From assembly GCF_017377395.1 (NCBI RefSeq), contig NZ_CP061800.1, forward strand, positions 2,046,001-2,110,000: 64,000 nt of DNA. The letters are read 5' to 3'. A program made the position numbers and the translations under genes. Source of the DNA: Desulfonema magnum. GTDB taxonomy: Bacteria > Desulfobacterota > Desulfobacteria > Desulfobacterales > 4be13. Positions 57,801 through 64,000 of the stretch are shown here, piece after piece (position 1 is the first letter of the stretch; the number at the start of each line of letters is the position of its first letter). The notes below the pieces were generated by a model. The model searched no databases, had not been told where the DNA came from, and worked only from the letters and a program-made list of their open reading frames with translations.

Positions 57801-59543
57801 CTGATTCAGATTTGGATCGCAGACAACTACCCTGATTTCCCGGGAATCGCCATCTTCTATGGCCAGGTTCTCAGCACCTTTTTCAAAATAGATGACCGGA
57901 GTACCTGTGAGCAAAATCTGAAAATTTTCAAATATGTACTTGTTTGCGTCCCACTCGCCATTTTTTGCATCCCAGAATCCGTCGCCTCCCGAATCAAACC
58001 ATAGCTCCTCAGGATGGCCAGTTCCCTGCCTGTCATACCCGTCATCGTCATTATAATCACAAAACGGATCCTCATGCGTGTCCGTAAAAATTTCCCCGGG
58101 ATCACAGACACCGTTGCCATTGCTGTCATCAAAATGCTCCTCGCCCTTTGTGTAAACAAGAACAGAACACAGGCCGTCTCTCGGATTGGCGTCTTTTGGA
58201 TCATATCCGTAAATCGTTTGTAAATAGTCCTGTAATTCAAGTTCCCAGGGAAACGGCATCACATCCTCGGCACTCCCTCCCTGGGTGCGGACGCTTACCC
58301 GGGCCAGACCGTTTTCATCTGAGACCCCTTCGCTGCTGTTCACCGCGAGACCCCGCTCCGAGGCAAAAAAGACCGAAGTTCCTTTTAAAACATTATAGTT
58401 GCCAAAACGATCCGCCAGACAGACCGAGATTTCTGCTGTTATATTATTGTATTCAAGTCCTGCAAGATTCAGCTGGGAAGAGGCCACACTGAGACGTTTT
58501 GCAGAAGGAACACCTCCGCCAATGGAAATCATCGGGGATTGCGTTGTCATCAGCATACCTGAAACATCTGTCGCGGCAGTGAGAATCACAGGACCTGCCA
58601 CATAGCCGCTGTGAAGCGTGACCTCGGCAATGCCCTCCTCATCTGTGAAAACCTCGGCTTCATCAGCAGGCCCGTCAGCCCCGGCCCTGATATATTCATC
58701 TCCGTTCGGACCGGTCATGGTGATCCGCACATTCACATTATTCAGCGGATTATTTTTACCGTCTTTTACAATGAATCTGACAACACATGTCTCATTTTCC
58801 CCGCGGCCCCGGACTGCTATCATCTGAGGTTCGGCTGAAAGGAATTCTATGACTGCCGCAGGAGGCGGTTCAATGACAATATCCGTTGCTTTGGAAATCG
58901 TTCCCGAACTCACACTGATGGTCACTGTCCCGGACTGGTCAGCCGCTTCAAAAATAGCAGTGACCATACCGTTATGTGTCATCATTGAAGCACGCGAAAT
59001 GCTTCCGAGGAGATTGTCCTGGACCTCAAAAACAACTTCTGTGCCGTCGGGGACCGGATATCCGTCAGCGTCTGATATCTGGGCTGTGACTGCGGAAGTT
59101 TCATGAATAATGACACGCGAAGGATTTGCTTTTAAATCAATTTGATTTGGCGCAAATTCATCAAGAATGATGATTTTATCGGAAAGATCGTGGCTCACGG
59201 TTCCCGCTGTGGCTATCACTCCGATTTCACCCGGGTAATTTCTTGCTGTCAGAATGGCCTCGGCCATGCCATTATCCGATGTTGTCACGGTATCAGTAAT
59301 AGATGCCAATGTCGGATCATCAAGCGTCAGGGTGACCTGAACACCTGACAGGGATCTCCCGCTTGTATCATACACAACAACCCTGACAGGTGTTGTCTCT
59401 CCCGGATAAATTGAAAATGAGTCTGCTGTCACATCTATGGCCCCGGGCGTCGTGATCCGGCTTTCCTCAGCAGGCCCCCCGCAGGAAAGGAAAAAGAGAC
59501 AAACACAGATCATCACCGCACTGACAGAAAAATTGCTTCTCAT
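54822..59543 (-). CDS. Giant Big_1 (invasin-like Ig domain) lipoprotein
   Basis: 1573 residues from ATG 59543, chosen for GGAG 7 bases upstream and because it puts a lipoprotein signal at the N-terminus (hydrophobic 5-19, lipobox FLSC with Cys21). A longer frame to 59696 adds a charged, signal-less extension. About 14 bacterial Ig-like domains of Big_1 type follow, recognisable by SGVQVTLTLDDP, TTSDNGMAEAILTA, VPDGTEVVFE and similar. Near residues 490-570 is a Ca2+-loop-rich insert (DDSNGNGVCDPGEI, CDYNDDDGYDRQG). The C-terminal 860 residues are four to five near-identical 200-residue units. Surface stalk or adhesin is likely. First gene of the pilus/secretion operon; more GC-rich than its neighbours. 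Confidence 0.88.
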   Translation of the reverse strand: MRSNFSVSAVMICVCLFFLSCGGPAEESRITTPGAIDVTADSFSIYPGETTPVRVVVYDTSGRSLSGVQVTLTLDDPTLASITDTVTTSDNGMAEAILTARNYPGEIGVIATAGTVSHDLSDKIIILDEFAPNQIDLKANPSRVIIHETSAVTAQISDADGYPVPDGTEVVFEVQDNLLGSISRASMMTHNGMVTAIFEAADQSGTVTISVSSGTISKATDIVIEPPPAAVIEFLSAEPQMIAVRGRGENETCVVRFIVKDGKNNPLNNVNVRITMTGPNGDEYIRAGADGPADEAEVFTDEEGIAEVTLHSGYVAGPVILTAATDVSGMLMTTQSPMISIGGGVPSAKRLSVASSQLNLAGLEYNNITAEISVCLADRFGNYNVLKGTSVFFASERGLAVNSSEGVSDENGLARVSVRTQGGSAEDVMPFPWELELQDYLQTIYGYDPKDANPRDGLCSVLVYTKGEEHFDDSNGNGVCDPGEIFTDTHEDPFCDYNDDDGYDRQGTGHPEELWFDSGGDGFWDAKNGEWDANKYIFENFQILLTGTPVIYFEKGAENLAIEDGDSREIRVVVCDPNLNQLTRGSEVTIKTDAGILSGEISKQYEDSGISTNLADHLALTEYVFTIHDDKPGDATPDEKATITVQVSWKVSDNLTRSSESSIQIGWNRKPENDTIIPAAVDVRAVSDLLLPGDTTEIYAGVYDESGNPISDAEVIFTLNDPALAFMIGTATTSARGVATVLLTARDYPGEVEITATSESVSSDPPARVVILDASAPDEIRVKASPGSIPVLGMSAVTAEVLNPAGNRVPDGTKVTFETDSGVYGKISPASVTTYAGLATAMFEASDQPGFVKIIAGSGDISGSADIEITEMPAQPVAAMINVTVARDSVYPGETTEIYAAAYDASGHPLSGVGITFALDDPALASVTRTATTSADGVATAILTARDYPGEVKITATSESVSGDPPARVVILDESAPDEIRVKASPGSISVLATSSVTAEVLNAAGNPVPDGTEVTFGTDNKVYGKMSPASVTTYAGLATAVFEASDQPGFAKIIAGAGDVSGSADIEITEMPAQPAAAMINVTVSPDSVYPGETAEIYAAAYDASGHPLSGVGIMFTLNDPALASVTRTATTSADGVATVILTARDYPGEVEITAASESVSSDPPARVVILDASAPDEIRVKASPGSIPVLAASLVTAEVLNAAGNPVPDGTEVTFGTDSGVYGKMSPASVTTYAGAATAVFEASDQPGFAKVIAGAGDVSGSADIEITEAPAPPAAAMINVTAARDSVYPGETAEIYAAAYDTSGHPLSGVEITFAVNDPALAFITGTATTSARGVATAVLTAREHPGEVEITANSEFVSGDPPVRVVILDESAPDEIRVKASPASIPVLGTSSVTAEVVNAAGHPVPDGTAVTFETENGVYGKMSPASVTTYAGVATAVFEASDQPGLAEVIAVSGDVSGSADIEITEAPARPAVAMINVTAARDSVYPGETAKIYATAYDASGHPLSGVEISFTLDNPALAFITSTATTSDKGKAKAIFTARDFSGEVDVTATAESVSSDPKKIIIIEN
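54860..57430 (-). repeat. In-gene repeats with exact 600-bp period
   Basis: TGCCCGCTCG recurs at 55021, 55621, 56221 and 56821, and the whole 600-bp unit (two Big_1 domains) keeps this register with few substitutions. A fifth, diverged unit begins near 57421. Confidence 0.92.
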
Positions 59544-59737
59544 TTTTAAACTCCGGCATCCTTTTGTTCTCAAGCCCTGATATCCTCTTATTTCCAATTC
59601 TCCGGCATCCTCTCGCCGGATCCCTTTGTTCTCAGTCTCAGACTCAGCAGATCGAAAAGTCTTGGGGCTGTGCGGGACCGCTGAGAAATTCCGCACACGG
59701 TTAGGGAATTCGAAATAAATAATATACCCGATACAAA

Positions 59738-59785
59738 AAAATTTCTACATTTCCGGGTATTTTATTTTTGGGGAAATCCCTTAAT
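59738..59785 (-). pseudogene. Relic of the MshM-like gene 3' end
   Basis: GGGTATTTTATTTTTGGGGA and AATCCCTTA match 53125-53155, the last codons and downstream bases of the MshM-like gene. The preceding AATAATATACCCGATACAAA (about 59720) also recurs, inverted, at about 31520-31540. Confidence 0.6.
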
Positions 59786-59795
59786 CAAAAAATTA

Positions 59796-59830
59796 TCCGG
59801 AGTGCCAAACTTGCAGTTTGGCACTCCGGA
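59796..59830. repeat. Short family E palindrome
   Basis: TCCGGAGTGCCAAACTTGCA to TTTGGCACTCCGGA, perfect inverted repeat. It truncates the methylase relic. Confidence 0.75.
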
Positions 59831-59834
59831 GGGA

Positions 59835-60367
59835 TAAATTGTTATGACATGACGCACCCAGAAAGCACAAAGCGTATCTGTCTGAGACTTGAAACGAACG
59901 TACTCGGTTTTATACAACAAACGGATTTTTTTACCCGCGGTTTATTCCAATTTATGGAAATAATTGTCGAGCTTCTCCAAATCTATGGGTCTGAGTGTCT
60001 CCCGCACAATCCAGAAAGACACAGGATTGAGATCACAGCCGATAACCTTTGCTCCAAGGCGATTGGCTTCCGCCAGCGTTGTGCCGCCGCCCATGAAAGG
60101 ATCGAGGATTATTATAATATCTTCCAGGTTATGGCTTTTGAAATAGTGGCTGTACGGAGACAAAGACCCGCCGTTTGTGATAAAAAGCATGTCTGCCGAG
60201 TTTGTCGCCAAAAGGATAACTGAGCGAAACAAAGCCCCGGGACGACGCGCCCACCATTTATGCAGAGAGTAAACCGGACGATAATAGTGGCGTTTGCCTG
60301 TTTCATCCTGAGCCAATTTGCTAATGGTTTCTTCGGTGTATGAATCTGTGAATTTTTTATTATGCAT
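59835..60367 (-). pseudogene. Broken DUF1156-type DNA methylase, N-terminal part
   Basis: 141 codons are intact, starting at ATG 60367: YSLHKWWARRPGALFRS, then the AdoMet motif LDPFMGGGTTLAEANRLGA and IGCDLNPVSFWIVRETL, as in DUF1156/adenine-specific methylases usually several hundred residues long. A TAA at 59942-59944 interrupts the frame, yet the same frame continues with TAGKKIRLLYKTEYVRF and TLCAFWVR, which fits the family; CAA to TAA is a plausible change. Homology ends at the palindrome near 59830. Non-functional as a methylase, since the catalytic region is missing. Confidence 0.8.
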
Positions 60368-60407
60368 AAGTCTGAAAGAACTTTATGAAGCACACCAAGG
60401 GAATATG

Positions 60408-62207
60408 TCAAGAGAAAATAAAAGCATTTTTGCCCGCAAGGGCTGACAGTTCCCGGACAAATCCGTTCATATAACCGGCATGGGCATTCATTTCCTCGGA
60501 AGTGCCAGCCATCTCTTCAGCATTCGCGGCGCTCACCTGCACGGCCTTATCCATTTCAGACATGGATATGCTGATATGGGTGATCCCCCGGGCCTGTTCA
60601 TTTGAACCTGCGGCAACATCAGCGATCAGTTGGCCGATTTCATGGAAATTTTTTTTCACTCTGGCAAAGGTCTCATTGACCACTGAGACCATATTTGAGC
60701 TGTCAGCCACCTTGCTGATTGTGGTTTCGATAATGACGGAAGTATTTTTCGCAGCGTCTGTCGTTCGCATGGCAAGATTTCGAACCTCATCCGCGACCAC
60801 TGCAAATCCTGCCCCGGCCTCCCCTGCCCGGGTCGCCTCCACAGCCGCATTCAGTGCCAGAAGATTGGTCTGAGAAGCAATTTCATCAATCACCTTTATA
60901 ATCTTCCGTATCTCTTCACTGGCCCGGAATATTTCTTCCATGGAAAGCGTCAGTTGTTTCACAGAATGATCGGCCGCGCTGACATCCTCTGCGGAATTTT
61001 TGATAATGTCATTTGCATGATCAGCATGTTCCGCGTTTTGTCGGGTCGTTGCGTCCATTTCTTCCATGGTTGCGGATGTTTCTTCCAAAGAAGCGGCCTG
61101 CTCAGAAGCATTTTGGGCAAGCTGCTGACTCGAGGATAATATCTCCCCGGAACCGACAGACACCCTTTGAGACATATTTTCAAGTCCTTTGATGAGACGC
61201 TGTAAGGATTGGGTAACGGATCTGCTCAGAAAGGAAGAAAAAATAATGATGAACATTGCCATGAGAAGACTTATGAAAATTCCTTTTGTTATTCCCAAAG
61301 AGATTTTTTCTGTAAAAATTCTCACCCCTTCCTCAGTGGCTTGTGCGAATTCTTTGTCAATTTCTCCCATCAGGGTCATCAGATGTTCTTTTTCGTGAGC
61401 GGTCTGGTTCAGCCTTGTCTGAAATTCTTCGAGAGCCTCATGAAACTTTATTATTGTCTTCCTGTATGTGCCGGCATCCCCGATGAGTTGTTTGCCATAG
61501 GTGGCAATATCCGAATCATAGCCTGTCAGGGTTCGAAATCCCAACTGAAGCTCCTTTAATAATACAAGCAGAGGATGGCTTTCTTCCTTTATTGATAACT
61601 GGTGACAATCCATACCCCGTTCGGTAAACTGAATATCCAGCCGGAGGAGCATTTCGTGATATCCGGCGATTGCAAAAGGAAGTCGCTCCAGGACAGAAAT
61701 ATCCTGTCCTTCCATCATGTAATCTACAATTTTCTCGGAAATTGTTTTCTCCATCGAGGTTAAGCTGCTGTCAATTTTCTGATTGATGGCTTTTATTTCC
61801 TTCCGGGTATGGTTTACGGCCGCACATTGGTCGAGAAGTCTTTGCATTTTATCTGTAAATTGGTTCAGGGATTCTTTTAGCCGAGCATCTGTTCCCCTTG
61901 CTGAAAGCTCGGCTGCCCTGGTGACAAGATATTGGCCTTCAGTTTTCAAAAGTTCCTCTTTTCCGTAGAAAGCAGCGATCAGAAAATTGGTGTCCGCGAT
62001 CAGCTCCCCGAGTTCTCTTCCTGTCTGTGCATTTCCAATGATTTGATTCAGTTTGACGGTAAATACTCCGGTCATGTCCTTTTTTATATAACGGAATGAA
62101 ATAAAAACAGTGAGTGCGACGGAGATAAAGGTAATACAAATCATAAAATTTACTAAAAAGAGTTTGGCAGGAATGCTTTTATAAGAGAGCGCGGCCAGTC
62201 TTTTCAT
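60408..62207 (-). CDS. Methyl-accepting chemotaxis protein with long helical sensor
   Basis: 599 residues. Membrane helix 15-38, then a large all-helical periplasmic domain (about 40-305) of the helical-bimodular/4-helix type, a second helix about 308-330, a HAMP-like segment and the signalling domain with [20 protein letters not shown] and [19 protein letters not shown] lies 5 bases before the ATG. It is 51 bases downstream of an ABC-type binding protein on the same strand, so that protein may present its ligand to this receptor (inference). C-terminus NAFIFS has no CheR tether. Confidence 0.93.
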   Translation of the reverse strand: MKRLAALSYKSIPAKLFLVNFMICITFISVALTVFISFRYIKKDMTGVFTVKLNQIIGNAQTGRELGELIADTNFLIAAFYGKEELLKTEGQYLVTRAAELSARGTDARLKESLNQFTDKMQRLLDQCAAVNHTRKEIKAINQKIDSSLTSMEKTISEKIVDYMMEGQDISVLERLPFAIAGYHEMLLRLDIQFTERGMDCHQLSIKEESHPLLVLLKELQLGFRTLTGYDSDIATYGKQLIGDAGTYRKTIIKFHEALEEFQTRLNQTAHEKEHLMTLMGEIDKEFAQATEEGVRIFTEKISLGITKGIFISLLMAMFIIIFSSFLSRSVTQSLQRLIKGLENMSQRVSVGSGEILSSSQQLAQNASEQAASLEETSATMEEMDATTRQNAEHADHANDIIKNSAEDVSAADHSVKQLTLSMEEIFRASEEIRKIIKVIDEIASQTNLLALNAAVEATRAGEAGAGFAVVADEVRNLAMRTTDAAKNTSVIIETTISKVADSSNMVSVVNETFARVKKNFHEIGQLIADVAAGSNEQARGITHISISMSEMDKAVQVSAANAEEMAGTSEEMNAHAGYMNGFVRELSALAGKNAFIFS

Positions 62208-62258
62208 ATTTTCTCCTTAAAGAGACCGGATGCTGTTGAAAAATCCGGCCTCTGAATT

Positions 62259-63260
62259 CTATTCTTCTGTTTTTATCAATTCGACCTGCTGTAATGCCAT
62301 CGGAGCTGGCCTGATTCCGAGTGCTTTCATGGTTGTCACATTGATGACAGCTTTTCCCTTGTGATTTTGGATAATCGGAAGCTGGGACAGCCGTGTGCCT
62401 TCCATCGCCTTCAATAGCATTTCGCCGGCCAGAATACCTTGTTCCTGGGTGACCTTGATAATAGCACACAACACACCAAGCTTTACAGGCTTCATATTTG
62501 CACAGAGTGTTGGTTTGTTATAAAGCTTCAATAATTTCGGTATAATCACTTCTGGCGTGAGCGGCGTGCCGTTTTCATCAGGAAGACCGCCCATGTTATC
62601 TATGAACAGAGCATCATATCGGGTTTTAAAATCTTTTGCGACGGAGATAGCTTCCTGAAGTGTTCCGGGGAGTTCAAACTCGGATTTTTCAACAGGATAA
62701 CTATCTGATTTACTATTAAAATATTTCAAAAAAGCTCTTGATGTGGGATTATCTTTCATCATAAATCCGATACTTTTCACCGAGGGTACAAGCTGCTTCA
62801 GAAATGAGAGGGATTCAATGAGATGGGAACGTTCTAAGACACCTGTGACATTTGACGCGGGATATCCATATTTTTCAGGGGCTTCATTGACACCGCAAAA
62901 AATAATCGGTGTGCTGACCTTGTTTTTCAAGTACGGAACAACGAACATAGACTGGGCATTATCATCCGATGCGATCACTCCGCGGGGTCGCATTTTTTGA
63001 TACAGTTTGTAAGCCTCCAGGGCTTTTTCTTCCCCTTTTTCAAAATGATTTTTTGTGTCCATGTAAAAATATGTGATGTCACATTTGTCCCTGAGAGCCC
63101 TATCTATTCCTTCTTTAATATCTTTGCTCCAATAAAAATCTTCATGATAGCTCATCACCACCAGCACCTTGAACAAGGCGGCCTGACTCACTGCGGGAAA
63201 CAATCCGAAAACACAAGAAATGACTAACAGAGCAAGATCATACAATTTTCCTCTCAGCAT
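62259..63260 (-). CDS. Periplasmic binding protein, trp/tyr-type (ABC_sub_bind)
   Basis: 333 residues, signal peptide ending VSQA (about residue 27). Two-lobed type I periplasmic-binding fold: VLVVMSYHEDFYWSKDIKEG at the start, VIASDDNAQ, TPIIFCGVNEAPEKYGYPA, and the C-terminal INVTTMKALGIRPAP typical of the TrpX-like family. No permease or ATPase gene is in view, and the neighbour is a chemotaxis receptor. Ribosome site AGGGGG lies 8 bases before the ATG. A close paralogue lies immediately upstream. Confidence 0.9.
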   Translation of the reverse strand: MLRGKLYDLALLVISCVFGLFPAVSQAALFKVLVVMSYHEDFYWSKDIKEGIDRALRDKCDITYFYMDTKNHFEKGEEKALEAYKLYQKMRPRGVIASDDNAQSMFVVPYLKNKVSTPIIFCGVNEAPEKYGYPASNVTGVLERSHLIESLSFLKQLVPSVKSIGFMMKDNPTSRAFLKYFNSKSDSYPVEKSEFELPGTLQEAISVAKDFKTRYDALFIDNMGGLPDENGTPLTPEVIIPKLLKLYNKPTLCANMKPVKLGVLCAIIKVTQEQGILAGEMLLKAMEGTRLSQLPIIQNHKGKAVINVTTMKALGIRPAPMALQQVELIKTEE

Positions 63261-63286
63261 AACAACCCCCTTTTTTAAATTTCAGA

Positions 63287-63313
63287 CTTCCGAAGTCTTT
63301 AAGACTTCGGAAG
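63287..63313. terminator. Perfect hairpin between the two binding-protein genes
   Basis: ACTTCCGAAGTC and GACTTCGGAAG around TTTAA. No long T run; it may attenuate or protect the transcript. Confidence 0.5.
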
Positions 63314-63326
63314 GTTTTGCTGTTTA

Positions 63327-64000
63327 TTACTTTTCTGTTGTTACCAATTCTGCGATATGCAATACCCCGGGTCTGGGTCTGATTCCCAATGCATTCATAA
63401 CCGTCACGTTAATTATTGGTTTTCCTTTATGATTTCGGGTGATCGGAATTTCAGAGACAGGTGTTCCCTGCATTGCTTTCAGTAAAAGCTTTGCCGCAGT
63501 TTCGCCCTGTTCCTGACCGGTTTGGATAAGTGCGCACAACAGCCCGTGTTTTAAGTAACTTAAAGTCGTCGTGAAGGTGGGTTTTCCAAAAGCTTTTGCC
63601 ACAATTGGCATAATCTCTTTATCTGTCAGAGGTCTGCCATTCTCATCGGTGATTCCCTCCATTGTTTCCATAAACAAAGCATCACACTGCGTTTTCATTA
63701 CTTTTGTCATTGCCAGAGCTTCTTTTAAGGTCTTCGGTAAGTTGAAGGCAGCAGATTTTGCAGTATAATGATCTTTTTCTTTCCTAATTTGTTCCATATC
63801 CGCCCTCCCCGTAGAACTGTCTTTTGTGATATATCCGATAGTTTTGACGGAGGGAACAAGTTGCTGACCAAATGCAATTGTTTCAGCAATGTGATACCGT
63901 TCCAATACCCCTGACACATTTGAAGCCGGATATCCGTATCTTTCAGGTTCTGAATTAACCCCGCAGAATATCACAGGTGTCCTGACCTTATCCTTCAGAT
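63327..64000 (-). CDS. Periplasmic binding protein, trp/tyr-type, paralogue (N-terminus outside window)
   Basis: The frame runs open to the window edge (LKDKVRTPVIFCGVNSEPER...), so a GTG at 63974 is internal and not the start. The visible 224 residues align with the downstream gene across the second half: VSGVLERYHIAETI, the KTIGYITKDSSTG segment and INVTVMNALGIRPRPG. Tandem duplication with substantial divergence in the ligand-facing parts, so ligands may differ. Confidence 0.9.
   Translation of the reverse strand, partial: LKDKVRTPVIFCGVNSEPERYGYPASNVSGVLERYHIAETIAFGQQLVPSVKTIGYITKDSSTGRADMEQIRKEKDHYTAKSAAFNLPKTLKEALAMTKVMKTQCDALFMETMEGITDENGRPLTDKEIMPIVAKAFGKPTFTTTLSYLKHGLLCALIQTGQEQGETAAKLLLKAMQGTPVSEIPITRNHKGKPIINVTVMNALGIRPRPGVLHIAELVTTEK

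Noticed and set aside
63327..63974. Complete short binding protein starting at GTG 63974
   Set aside because: The frame remains open to the window edge with family-like residues; the gene is simply cut by the window.

Overview
This 64 kb window looks like chromosome of a large-genome Desulfobacterota bacterium (Desulfobacteraceae type). This is inferred from the Rnf order C-D-G-E-A-B, two sigma-54 activators, a DUF1573 gene with an in-frame UGA, an MSHA-type pilus ATPase set, two trp/tyr-type ABC binding proteins and an extreme load of interspersed repeats. I could run no database search, so the taxon is inference.

Layout. 1-2613 is a calcium-type P-type ATPase that starts outside the window. 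3174-6281 is a solitary type IIG restriction-modification enzyme between repeat blocks. 6732-11461 carries methionine aminopeptidase with a SEC-C domain, a 54-residue protein, the exported DUF1573 protein with UGA at codon 87, a HAD phosphatase and TldD. 11462-13020 holds a transposase relic and a 53-bp tandem array. 13021-19369 is a double-domain universal stress protein followed by the complete rnfCDGEAB operon (ferredoxin:NAD oxidoreductase coupled to ion pumping).

19370-31378 is an unstable zone. It has decayed copies of the 3' ends of tldD and rnfB, a sigma-54 response regulator with a frameshifted DUF4405 membrane protein, an FG-GAP/dockerin-like exported protein, a 5'-truncated group II intron, an intact DDE insertion sequence, a truncated ISL3 element, an IS1-type element without a canonical start codon, a twelve-copy 69-bp array and a Nudix hydrolase. 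31557-37506 is signalling: a chemotaxis receptor and two paralogous receiver-SpoIIE phosphatases.

37592-45929 (minus strand) reads as a defence-like cluster: a coiled-coil McrB-like AAA+ protein, a DUF2357 PD-(D/E)XK nuclease resembling McrC and a HelD-like SF1 helicase, with a receiver-DHp protein beside it. After 2.3 kb of gene-free repeats, 48194-59543 (minus strand) is a putative secretion/pilus operon: a very large Big_1 lipoprotein, an ExeA/MshM-like ATPase with LysM and SPOR-like parts, a GspE/MshE ATPase, a GspF/MshG platform protein and a membrane-anchored sigma-54 activator. The end has a broken DNA methylase, a second chemotaxis receptor and two paralogous ABC binding proteins, the last running off the window.

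The main unifying theme is repeats. At least four small non-coding mobile families show terminal inverted repeats and exact target duplications (91-bp IS1-type MITE, 220-bp element, about 160-170-bp element, 136-bp element), some nested in others. All short-period arrays are heptanucleotides, one of them inside a coding sequence. Several gene 3' ends are duplicated next to palindromic elements. The strongest single-gene observation is the likely selenocysteine in the DUF1573 protein. The strongest system-level candidate is the McrB-like/DUF2357/HelD cluster.
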